Positions 1 to 5,979 of a stretch of DNA of 10,018 nt are shown here, in pieces. This DNA is from JAICLV01 sp036380925. GTDB lineage: Bacteria; Actinomycetota; Actinomycetes; Acidothermales; Acidothermaceae. Location of the stretch: positions 1-10,018 of the forward strand of contig DASVDW010000193.1 of the NCBI GenBank assembly GCA_036380925.1, written 5' to 3'. The notes under the pieces are model-generated. The model was not told the DNA's origin, searched no databases, and was given only the letters and a program-made list of their open reading frames with translations. The translations under genes and the position numbers were made by a program. Every line of letters starts with the position of its first letter. Within the stretch, counting starts at the first letter, position 1.

Positions 1-357
1 CTCGCCGTCGACCCGGACGAGGTCGCCTTCAGTGACGTCGACAAGCACGCCGCCGCCGACGTCGTCGACCAGCGGGACGCCAGCCGCCACCAAGATTTCC
101 GGGCCGAGGTTGGGGTAGCGGCCGCTGATGCTCGCCGCCGCGTTGACGACCGCGGCGGCGCCGCGGTCGACCAAGGTCTCCGCGGCGACCCGGTCGAGGT
201 CGACGTGGTCGATGACCGCGATCTCACCTGGGCGTAACCGCTTGGTCAGGTTCTTCGTCTTGACGTCGACCCTGGCCACGCCGCAAATCCCGGGCAGCGT
301 GGGCTGCCGGGGTCGTCGCAACGTCGCGATCCACATCGGGTCCATCGTGCCAGACAT
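1..357 (-). CDS. steA: SteA-like cell-division (cytokinetic ring) protein, N-terminal part
   Basis: The first 119 codons of a minus-strand gene are present; the rest lies beyond the left edge. The conceptual protein contains TKNLTKRLRPGEIAVIDHVD at about residues 35-54 and ASISGRYPNLGPEILVAAGV at about residues 84-103. I recognise these blocks as the conserved N-terminal part of the actinobacterial SteA/Rv1697 family, whose C-terminal half resembles thiamin pyrophosphokinase. In corynebacteria SteA works with the membrane protein SteB at the septum to control peptidoglycan cleavage; that role is family knowledge. An in-frame TGA lies six codons before the ATG at 357, so translation must begin at 357 or at the in-frame ATGs at 345 or 336. 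None has a clear Shine-Dalgarno sequence, so the exact start is uncertain. In M. tuberculosis and Streptomyces steA directly follows recN. Here a LacI gene of opposite orientation separates them, so steA probably has its own promoter. Confidence 0.9.
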   Translation of the reverse strand, partial: MSGTMDPMWIATLRRPRQPTLPGICGVARVDVKTKNLTKRLRPGEIAVIDHVDLDRVAAETLVDRGAAAVVNAAASISGRYPNLGPEILVAAGVPLVDDVGGGVLVDVTEGDLVRVDGE

Positions 358-360
358 GCC

Positions 361-394
361 GGTGGCCGCCGCGATTCAAACCACGGCGGCCACC
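361..394 (-). promoter_or_regulatory. Perfect 11-bp inverted repeat (hairpin) just upstream of steA
   Basis: The arms GGTGGCCGCCG (361-371) and CGGCGGCCACC (384-394) are exact reverse complements separated by a 12-nt A/T-containing loop (372-383). On the steA strand the hairpin ends three bases before the ATG at 357, exactly where a ribosome-binding site would be expected and none is seen. It could be an RNA hairpin controlling steA translation, a protein-binding operator, or a DNA element upstream of a leaderless or internal start. The pairing is seen directly; the function is inferred. Confidence 0.5.
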
Positions 395-396
395 AC

Positions 397-415
397 GGTG
401 CGGCCCGCGGGCACC
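397..415. repeat. Second short inverted repeat with GCCCGCGGGC core upstream of steA
   Basis: GGTGC (397-401) and GCACC (411-415) pair around a centre that contains the perfect 10-bp palindrome GCCCGCGGGC (403-412). It follows the longer hairpin by two bases. GC-rich palindromes arise easily by chance in this genome, so on its own it is weak; its position in the steA leader or promoter is what makes it worth recording. Confidence 0.3.
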
Positions 416-463
416 CTGTCAGCCCGACCCGGAAAGTGCGACATCAGCCCGCCGACTCCCACG

Positions 464-477
464 CCGGGAATTTCCGG
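464..477. promoter_or_regulatory. Candidate LacI-family operator between steA and lacI
   Basis: CCGGGAATTTCCGG is a 14-bp palindrome with one mismatched base pair and an AATT centre, overlapped on its right by the perfect 8-mer TTCCGGAA (472-479). It lies in the divergent intergenic region, about 145 bp before the lacI start and 107 bp before steA, and is one of few A/T-containing islands in this GC-rich stretch. LacI-family regulators usually bind such short palindromes and often control their own gene. Assigning this site to the adjacent regulator is inference; no second copy was noticed in the window. Confidence 0.35.
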
Positions 478-604
478 AATAGCGGGCCGGACCACGACCC
501 CCGCCGTGCCTGCGTCAGTGCGGGGCCGAAGATGAGATCCTTGAAATGTTCCGCCGCCGGGCTCGGCCGGGCAGCGCGGCAAGCCCTGGCAATTGGCCGG
601 TCGC

Positions 605-610
605 AGGAGG
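605..610 (+). promoter_or_regulatory. Ribosome-binding site fixing the lacI start
   Basis: AGGAGG lies 10 bases before the GTG at 621 and just ahead of the helix-turn-helix coding sequence. The in-frame ATG at 546 has no comparable site and would add an arginine-rich tail with no family counterpart, so GTG 621 is preferred. Confidence 0.75.
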
Positions 611-620
611 TCAGCGCGAC

Positions 621-1724
621 GTGACTACCGATCCACCCGCACGGCGCCGCGTGACGATCAGTGAGATCGCGCGCGAGGCGGGGGTCTCGCTGCCGACGGT
701 GTCGCGCGTCGTCAACCGGCGCGGGGACGTCGCCCCGCACACCCGTGAGCGCATCGAGGAGTTGCTGCGACGCCACGGGTACCGCGCCCGATCGGCTCCG
801 GGTCACCAGGCGCGGCTGATCGACTTGGTCTTCAACGACCTCGACAGCCCGTGGGCGGTCGAGATCATCCGGGGTGTGGAGGACGTCACACACGCGTCCG
901 GCGTCGGGACCGTGGTGTCGGCGATCCACCGGCGCACCGCCTCCGCCCGGCAGTGGCTTGACAATCTGCAAGCGCGCGCGTCCGACGGCGTCATCTTGGT
1001 GACGTCCCAACTGACCTCGGCGATGCAGCTCCAGTTGAAGCGACTGAACGTGCCCCTGGTCGTCGTCGACCCAGTCGGCCGCCCGGCGCCGGACGTGCCG
1101 ACCATCGGGGCGACGAACTGGGCGGGCGGGCTGAGCGCGGCGGAGCACCTGACCTCGCTCGGGCACCGGCGCATCGGATTCATCGGCGGGCCGCCGGAGA
1201 TGCAGTGCTCGCGCGCTCGGTTCGACGGCTACCGGGCCGCGCTCGAGACCGCCGGCATCCCGTTCGACGACACGCTCGTGTGCCCCGGCGACTTTTACCA
1301 CTCCGCCGGTTACGCCGGCGCCCTCGCGCTGCTCGACCTCCCCGACCCGCCGACCGCCATCTTCGCCGCGAGCGACCAAATGGCGCTCGGCGCTTACGAG
1401 GCGGCCCGCACCCGCCACGTGCGCATACCCGACGACTTGAGCGTCGTCGGATTCGACGACCTGCCCACCGCGCGGTGGGCGTCGCCGCCGCTCACAACAG
1501 TCCGGCAACCACTCGCCGAGATGGGCACGATCGCCGCCCGAACCGTCCTCGGCCTGGCCAGCGGAGAGGCCGTCATGGGCGCGCTGGAGCTGGCGACCGA
1601 ACTTGTGGTGCGGGCGAGCACGTCGCCGCCGACGGCGCGGACCGAGGGCACGCCGACAACCAGCCGCCGCGCGCGCAAGGTGTCGTCGCGAAGCGGCGCG
1701 ACGTCAGGCGCAAACGCCTCCTAG
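621..1724 (+). CDS. LacI-family transcriptional regulator
   Basis: This 367-residue protein has the LacI layout. An N-terminal helix-turn-helix spans residues 11-32 (TISEIAREAGVSLPTVSRVV), followed by a periplasmic-binding-protein-like effector domain from about residue 66. Typical blocks are GATNWAGG (163-170), LGHRRIGFIGGPP (180-192), CSRARFDGYRAALE (196-209), IFAASDQMALGAYEA (247-261) and VVGFDDLPTARW (275-286). These match an actinobacterial subgroup that I associate from memory with plant-polysaccharide or xyloside gene clusters, but no sugar transport or glycoside hydrolase gene lies nearby, so its ligand and targets are unknown. The stretch joining HTH to effector domain (52-66) is about four residues shorter than in classical LacI and lacks the usual hinge-helix sequence. 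The last 30 residues are Ser/Thr/Arg-rich and probably disordered. It is divergent from steA and converges on recN. It probably represses by binding palindromic operators, possibly including one in its own upstream region. Confidence 0.92.
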   Translation: MTTDPPARRRVTISEIAREAGVSLPTVSRVVNRRGDVAPHTRERIEELLRRHGYRARSAPGHQARLIDLVFNDLDSPWAVEIIRGVEDVTHASGVGTVVSAIHRRTASARQWLDNLQARASDGVILVTSQLTSAMQLQLKRLNVPLVVVDPVGRPAPDVPTIGATNWAGGLSAAEHLTSLGHRRIGFIGGPPEMQCSRARFDGYRAALETAGIPFDDTLVCPGDFYHSAGYAGALALLDLPDPPTAIFAASDQMALGAYEAARTRHVRIPDDLSVVGFDDLPTARWASPPLTTVRQPLAEMGTIAARTVLGLASGEAVMGALELATELVVRASTSPPTARTEGTPTTSRRARKVSSRSGATSGANAS

Positions 1725-1746
1725 CCGACGCGGCTCCGCGGCGGCG
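1723..1746 (+). terminator. Weak hairpin between convergent lacI and recN
   Basis: The 34-bp gap between the lacI and recN stop codons holds an imperfect inverted repeat: GCCG (1724-1727) with CGGC (1742-1745) outside, and GCGG (1730-1733) with CCGC (1736-1739) inside. No T-run follows on either strand. It could act as a weak bidirectional terminator, but the inner loop is very tight and chance is a real alternative. Confidence 0.2.
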
Positions 1747-1758
1747 GCGCGACAGACC

Positions 1759-3498
1759 TCAGCGGCGCCCGCCGACGGCCGGCTTGAGGCCGGACTTGAA
1801 ACTGGCCGCGGCGTCAAGCAGTTCGCTCGCGTGACCCTGCGCCAGCGCCGAGCCGTCAAGCCCGGCCAGCATGCGCGACAGTTCTGCCACCCGGCCGCCG
1901 TCGTCGAGCGCGACCACCCCCGAGCTGGTGACCGCGCCGTCGTCGGACTTGACCACGACCAGGTGGCGGTCGGCGAAGGCGGCTACCTGAGGGAGATGGG
2001 TGACCACGACGACCTGCGCGCTTCGCGCCAGTCGCGCGAGCCGGCGCCCGACCTCGACCGCGGCCCGCCCGCCGACTCCGGCGTCGACCTCGTCGAACAC
2101 GAAGGTCGGGGTGTCGGTTTGGCCGGCGAACACCACCTCCACCGCGAGCATCACCCGGGACAGCTCACCCCCGCTCGCGCCTTTCGCGATCGGGCGCGCC
2201 GGCGCCCCGGGGTGCGGCGTCAGCAGCAACTCGACGTCGTCGGCGCCGTGCGGGCCACACTCACCACCGCTGCGCACTTCGGCGGTCACCGCGGCGTGCG
2301 GCATCGCCAGGTCGCGCAGCTCGTTGGTGACCGCCTTGCCGAAACGCGACGCGGCTCGCCGCCGGGCCGCGCTCAGCGCGTCGGCGGCCGCACTCAGCTG
2401 GGCGCGCAGCTGCGCGGACCTGACGGAGAGCTCGTCGATTCTGCTGTCGTCGGTGGCGAGCGCCGCCAATCGCTCGGCCGCGACGCGCGCCCATGTGAGC
2501 ACACCGTCGGGGCCGTCGGACGCGTCGACGTACTTCCGGGCGAGCCCGTGCAACACCGCCTGTCGTTCTTGGGCTGCCGCCAAGCGCGCCGGATCGGTCT
2601 CCAGACCGGCGACGTACGAGGCGAGCTCGGTCGCGACGTCCGAGGCCAGGTACCCCGCCTCCGCGACGCGCTTCGCCGCTTCGGCGAGCGCCGGGTCGTG
2701 GTCGGCGGCGCGCTCTAGCGCGGCGCGCGCGGCCGCCAGCAAACCGACGGCGTCAGGGCGGTCCGCCTCCGCCGGGTCGCCGGTGAGCAGCGCATGCGCG
2801 CTGGTCGCCGCGCTGCGCAAGTCGTCCGCGTGCGCGAGCCGCGCGACCTCGGCGGCGAGCGATAATTCCTCACCGGGCAGCGGATTCGCCGCGGTGATTT
2901 CGGCGAGGCCGAAACGAAGCGTCTCCGCCTCGCGCTCTCGCTCGCGCGCATGTTGCCGCAGCGTCGACAGAGTTGCCTCGACGTCGAGACACTCGCGGTA
3001 GATGGCGGTGTACTGGGCCAGCGGCTTGCCGACATCGGGCCCGCCAAACTGATCGATCGCCGCTCGCTGGCGGATCGGCGAGCGCAGCCGCAGCTGATCG
3101 GTCTGACCGTGCACGGCGACCAGGTCGTCGGCAAGCTCCGCCAACACGCCCACCGGCGCCGAACGTCCGCCGACCTGCGCCCGCGACCGGCCATCGGCGC
3201 CGACCACCCGGCTGACGAGCAGCGTGTCGTCCTCGATGTCCGCGCCGATGTCGTCAAGTCGTTGCCGCAAACCGTCGAGCTTCGGCGGCAACCGCAACCG
3301 ACCGTCGATCGCGGCGCGGGACGCGCCAGCCCGAACGAGGCCGCTGTCGGCGCGCCCGCCGAACAACAAGCCAAGGCCGGTGACCACCATGGTCTTGCCG
3401 GCGCCGGTCTCGCCGGTGACGACGGTGAAGCCGGGGTCCAGCTCCAGCAGCGCGTCTTCGATGACGCCGAGCCGGCTGATCCGCAGCTCCTCAATCAT
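1759..3498 (-). CDS. recN: DNA repair protein RecN (SMC-like ATPase)
   Basis: This 579-residue protein is close to the usual RecN length. RecN is an SMC-related ATPase that gathers DNA ends and supports RecA-dependent double-strand-break repair. The N-terminal ATPase half carries Walker A GETGAGKT (29-36) and the RecN-typical VHGQTDQLRL (129-138). A long, charged, coiled-coil-prone middle spans about residues 145-370. The C-terminal half has the ABC signature SGGELSR (about 442-448), Walker B with catalytic acidic residues FDEVDAGVGG (about 468-477) and the switch region VVVTHLPQVAAFADRH. The ATG at 3498 is chosen because MIEELRIS is the family N-terminus and AGGAG lies 7 bases upstream. A longer frame extending to 3807 only reads through nadK. 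The start overlaps the nadK stop by 8 bp, implying translational coupling. No actinobacterial LexA box (GAAC-N4-GTTC type) was seen nearby, so expression probably comes from the tlyA operon promoter. Confidence 0.97.
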   Translation of the reverse strand: MIEELRISRLGVIEDALLELDPGFTVVTGETGAGKTMVVTGLGLLFGGRADSGLVRAGASRAAIDGRLRLPPKLDGLRQRLDDIGADIEDDTLLVSRVVGADGRSRAQVGGRSAPVGVLAELADDLVAVHGQTDQLRLRSPIRQRAAIDQFGGPDVGKPLAQYTAIYRECLDVEATLSTLRQHAREREREAETLRFGLAEITAANPLPGEELSLAAEVARLAHADDLRSAATSAHALLTGDPAEADRPDAVGLLAAARAALERAADHDPALAEAAKRVAEAGYLASDVATELASYVAGLETDPARLAAAQERQAVLHGLARKYVDASDGPDGVLTWARVAAERLAALATDDSRIDELSVRSAQLRAQLSAAADALSAARRRAASRFGKAVTNELRDLAMPHAAVTAEVRSGGECGPHGADDVELLLTPHPGAPARPIAKGASGGELSRVMLAVEVVFAGQTDTPTFVFDEVDAGVGGRAAVEVGRRLARLARSAQVVVVTHLPQVAAFADRHLVVVKSDDGAVTSSGVVALDDGGRVAELSRMLAGLDGSALAQGHASELLDAAASFKSGLKPAVGGRR

Positions 3499-4405
3499 CG
3501 CGGCGCTCCTGGAGGCCTCCGCGCCAGCCACGCACCGGCAAACCGAACTTCGCCACCAGTCGGTCGGTGAACGGCCGGGTGTGCAGCCGGGCGAGCCGAA
3601 GCGGACGCTCGCTCCCCCGCGCTTGCACCCGTGACCCGACCGGCGCGTCGGCGCCACGCCGACCGTCGCACCACACCACCCCGACGTCGTCCGTGCCGAC
3701 GACCTCGACCGCCAACGTCGAACGCGGGGTGACGACGACCGGACGCGAGAACAGCGCGTGCGCGTTGAGCGGGACCAGCAGCAGCGCCTCGACGTCCGGC
3801 CAAACAATCGGGCCGCCGGCCGAGAACGCGTACGCGGTGGAGCCGGTCGCGGTCGACAGCACGACGCCGTCGCAGCCGAAGCGCGACAGCGGGCGGCCGT
3901 CGACCTCCAGCACGACCTCCATCATCCGCTCGCGCGCGGACTTCTCAACCGATGCCTCGTTCAGCGCCCAATCGCGCCAAATCACCTTGCCTTTTTGGCA
4001 AATCTCAACGTCGAGGGTGAGCCGCTCCTCCACCTGGTAGTCACGCTCGACGATGCGTCGCACGGTGGCCGCGAGATCGGCTGGCTCGGCCTCGGCGAGA
4101 AATCCGACGTGCCCCAGATTCACCCCCAGCACCGGCGCTCCGGCCTCCCGAGCGAGGTCGGCCGCTCGCAACAGCGTGCCGTCACCGCCGAGGACGATCA
4201 CCATCTCGACGCCGGCCGCGCTCTGCGGCTTCGCCGGCACCGGCAGCGCGTCGGGCGAGTCGATGCTGGCCGCCTCGCCGTCGAGCACCCGAACCTGAAT
4301 GCCCGCGCTCGTGAGCAAATCCAGCACTTCGCGGGCGGCGCGGACCGCGTCGTCGCGCCCGGTGTGGCACACCAGCAAGACGCTGCGGTTGACGCTGCTG
4401 CTCAC
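3491..4405 (-). CDS. nadK: ATP/polyphosphate-type NAD kinase
   Basis: NAD kinase phosphorylates NAD+ to NADP+ in the cytoplasm. The 304-residue protein has the diagnostic GGDGT (73-77), which binds the phosphate donor and carries the catalytic aspartate D75. It also has LGVNLGHVGFLAE (94-106), the NE pair (N149-E150, in WALNEASVEK) and the second conserved region DGVVLSTATGSTAYAFSAGG (179-198), which shapes the NAD site. Length and motifs match actinobacterial NadK/PpnK (Rv1695). The start is GTG at 4405: GGAGGG lies six bases upstream, and the GTG overlaps the tlyA TGA in a GTGA, a typical coupled start. An upstream in-frame start at 4474 would add 23 Arg-rich residues within tlyA and is rejected. 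The 3' end overlaps recN by 8 bp. Confidence 0.97.
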   Translation of the reverse strand: MSSSVNRSVLLVCHTGRDDAVRAAREVLDLLTSAGIQVRVLDGEAASIDSPDALPVPAKPQSAAGVEMVIVLGGDGTLLRAADLAREAGAPVLGVNLGHVGFLAEAEPADLAATVRRIVERDYQVEERLTLDVEICQKGKVIWRDWALNEASVEKSARERMMEVVLEVDGRPLSRFGCDGVVLSTATGSTAYAFSAGGPIVWPDVEALLLVPLNAHALFSRPVVVTPRSTLAVEVVGTDDVGVVWCDGRRGADAPVGSRVQARGSERPLRLARLHTRPFTDRLVAKFGLPVRGWRGGLQERRDD

Positions 4406-5208
4406 GAGGGTCCCTCCGCAATGGCGCGCTCGAGATCGGCTTCGACGAGCGGCGGCGCGCCAGCCGCCAACCAAAGGAAATACTCCACGTTGCCCGCCGG
4501 GCCAGGCAAAGGACTCGCCACCACACCGCGCACCCCAAGCCCGAGCCCACCCGCGGCCGCGGCCACCGAACGCACCGCCTCGGCGCGCGAATCGTTGTCT
4601 CGGACGACGCCTCCGGCGCCGACCTTGTCGCGGCCGACCTCGAACTGCGGCTTCACCAGCAGCACCAGGTCGGCGTCCGGCCGAAGCACGCGAGCCAACG
4701 CAGGCAACACCAGCCGAAGGGAGATGAACGACAGGTCTCCCACGACAAGGTCAACCGGCCCGTCGGTCACCTCCGGAGCCAGCTCTCGAACGTTCGTGCG
4801 CTCGACCACCCGGACGCGCTGGTCGACGCGAAGCGACCAGGCGAGCTGGCCGTACCCGACGTCCACCGCGACGACCTCGGCCGCGCCTTCGCGCAACAAC
4901 ACGTCGGTGAAGCCGCCGGTGGACGCGCCCGCGTCGAGGCAGCGCCGCCCTTGCACCACAAGGCCGCGGGGCGTGAACGCGGCGAGCGCGCCGGCCAGCT
5001 TGTGCCCGCCCCGCGAGACGTAGCGCGGTTCGTCGCCCCCGCCGTCGTCGATGATCACCGGCTGGTCCGCCGTGATCGCGGTGGCAGCCTTCGTCGCCAC
5101 GCGGCCGGCCACCCGGACGCGCCCGGCCGCCACCAGCTCCGCGGCCTGGCCACGCGAGCGCGCCAAACCGCGGCGCACCAGTTCGGCGTCCAGCCGGGCC
5201 CGTCGCAC
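4402..5208 (-). CDS. tlyA: TlyA, 16S/23S rRNA 2'-O-ribose methyltransferase
   Basis: TlyA methylates the 2'-OH of specific cytidines in 16S (C1409) and 23S (C1920) rRNA using S-adenosylmethionine, and its loss gives capreomycin/viomycin resistance in mycobacteria (family knowledge). The protein here has 268 residues, the same length as M. tuberculosis TlyA. An S4-type RNA-binding domain covers about residues 1-60. A linker PRYVSRGGHKL (61-71) leads to a Rossmann-like methyltransferase domain with the SAM-binding loop LDAGASTGGFTDVLL (91-105). The catalytic tetrad can be placed at K70, D158 (VVGDLSF), K186 (LLVKPQFE) and E242 (NVEYFLW). GTG 5208 gives the family N-terminus VRRARLDAELVRRGLARSR; its ribosome-binding site is only a weak AAGG, seven bases after the upstream stop codon. 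Older annotations call the family haemolysins; the sequence supports the methyltransferase role. Confidence 0.96.
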   Translation of the reverse strand: MRRARLDAELVRRGLARSRGQAAELVAAGRVRVAGRVATKAATAITADQPVIIDDGGGDEPRYVSRGGHKLAGALAAFTPRGLVVQGRRCLDAGASTGGFTDVLLREGAAEVVAVDVGYGQLAWSLRVDQRVRVVERTNVRELAPEVTDGPVDLVVGDLSFISLRLVLPALARVLRPDADLVLLVKPQFEVGRDKVGAGGVVRDNDSRAEAVRSVAAAAGGLGLGVRGVVASPLPGPAGNVEYFLWLAAGAPPLVEADLERAIAEGPS

Positions 5209-5215
5209 GGCGACC

Positions 5216-5479
5216 TTAGGCGGAATCGAGGTCGGCCAGCGCGTCTTGCAGCCGACGGTGGACGGCCTCGTAGTGCGGCACATGCTCGCCGGTGGGCAGC
5301 TCGTCGAGCTCGACGAGCGGCGCGAGCGCCTGGTCGACGGCCGCCACGCCGGTTGGCTCAGGCAGCTCCCAGCGCACCGGATCCGGCGCGCTCGACCCCT
5401 CGCTCGGCCCCTCGATCGATTCCTCGATCGGTGCTGGCTCGGGCTGCTCGATCGGCGCGTCGTCGCTCACGGCGAACAC
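5216..5479 (-). CDS. Small acidic conserved actinobacterial protein upstream of tlyA
   Basis: This 87-residue protein has no recognised catalytic motif. The first half (about 1-40) is rich in Pro, Glu and Ser with repeated PIE/SIE-like units and is likely disordered. The second half, including VAAVDQALAPLVELDELPTG and EHVPHYEAVHRRLQDALADL, looks like a compact helical module. I recall a similar module in small proteins between the HAD phosphatase and tlyA in other actinobacteria (the position of Rv1693), so it is probably a real conserved gene of unknown function. The stop lies seven bases before tlyA, so the two are surely co-transcribed. GTG 5479 and GTG 5470 are both possible starts; neither has a strong ribosome-binding site. 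One TTGACA-based promoter candidate lies about 70 bp upstream. Confidence 0.75.
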   Translation of the reverse strand: MFAVSDDAPIEQPEPAPIEESIEGPSEGSSAPDPVRWELPEPTGVAAVDQALAPLVELDELPTGEHVPHYEAVHRRLQDALADLDSA

Positions 5480-5524
5480 GTTACCGGTCCGCGCCGGCCA
5501 GCACGCGCCGCCGACGCACAGCGT

Positions 5525-5555
5525 GCGGTAGCCTCCGCCGAAGGGCGCCTGTCAA
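5525..5555 (-). promoter_or_regulatory. Candidate promoter for the small protein-tlyA-nadK-recN operon
   Basis: On the minus strand a perfect TTGACA (5555-5550) is followed 17 bases later by GCTACC (5532-5527), or 19 bases later by TACCGC (5530-5525). The -35 box is consensus but either -10 choice is poor. The position, 50-75 bp before the first gene of the operon and in the divergent gap with the SCP2 gene, is what supports it. A small inverted repeat, CGCAC/GTGCG (5515-5519 and 5523-5527), lies where transcription would start. Confidence 0.4.
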
Positions 5556-5609
5556 GAGCAGCAACAGCAGCGAAATCAGCGACATCCGCGCCCGCAGGGA
5601 AGGTGCCAC

Positions 5610-5948
5610 GTGATCACGGCTGAGGAATGCGACCGGGCGATCCACGCGCTCGCCGCGCGGCTTGGCGCTGACGGCGGAGAACATGCCGGCGGGCTCGACC
5701 GAAGCGTCAGCGCGACGATCACCGACCTGGGGCGGCGCTACCGCGGCCACCTGCATGACGGCGTCCTCGACGACATTCGAGAGGACGACGACGGGCAAGC
5801 TCCGGCGCAGATCCGGCTGACGATGGCCAGCGAGGACCTGCTGGCCCTGGCGAACGGTCAGGTGTCACTCGGCTCGGCCTGGTTGTCCGGGCGGCTGAAG
5901 GTCCACGCCTCGTTCCCCGACATGCTCCGGCTGCGCGCCATGATGTAG
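5610..5948 (+). CDS. SCP2-like (sterol carrier/lipid-binding fold) small protein
   Basis: This 112-residue protein begins with GTG at 5610, preceded by a good AGGGAAGG site about seven bases upstream. The C-terminal half resembles the SCP2/sterol-transfer fold: IRLTMASEDLLALANGQVSL (68-87) followed by SAWLSGRLKVHASFPDML (89-106) corresponds to the family pattern of strand, helix and the (S/M)xGxLKVxG turn. SCP2-fold proteins bind hydrophobic ligands, but in bacteria the ligand and role of these small stand-alone versions are mostly unknown. Genes of this type are common beside tlyA in actinobacteria, to my knowledge. It is divergent from the tlyA operon and converges on the HAD gene, whose stop is 31 bp away; no convincing terminator hairpin is visible in that gap. 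Confidence 0.8.
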   Translation: MITAEECDRAIHALAARLGADGGEHAGGLDRSVSATITDLGRRYRGHLHDGVLDDIREDDDGQAPAQIRLTMASEDLLALANGQVSLGSAWLSGRLKVHASFPDMLRLRAMM

Positions 5949-5979
5949 CCCGGCGCGGTCACGGCACGTCGCCTGGTCG

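Noticed and set aside
590..595. CAATTG palindrome just before the lacI ribosome-binding site as an operator
   Set aside because: Only six bases of perfect symmetry; too short to separate from chance.
444..1508. Long minus-strand open frame opposite lacI
   Set aside because: Arg/Val/His-rich shadow of a convincing LacI coding frame; no family motif and no ribosome-binding site.
1603..2718. Long plus-strand open frame opposite recN
   Set aside because: Composition is typical of antisense frames in GC-rich DNA, and recN on the other strand is unmistakable.
3511..3520. GGAGGCCTCC palindrome near the recN start
   Set aside because: Lies within the nadK coding end; explained by codons and probably not a separate control element.
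4786..4797. Palindrome TCGAACGTTCGT resembling a LexA box
   Set aside because: The actinobacterial LexA site has four bases between the GAAC and GTTC halves; here there are none, and the site lies inside tlyA.
3758..5023. 421-codon plus-strand open frame opposite nadK and tlyA
   Set aside because: Covers two strongly recognised genes on the other strand; its low-complexity Arg/Ala/Ser sequence shows no domain.
5949..5979. Terminator between the convergent SCP2 and HAD genes
   Set aside because: No stem of useful length or T-run found in the 31-bp gap.
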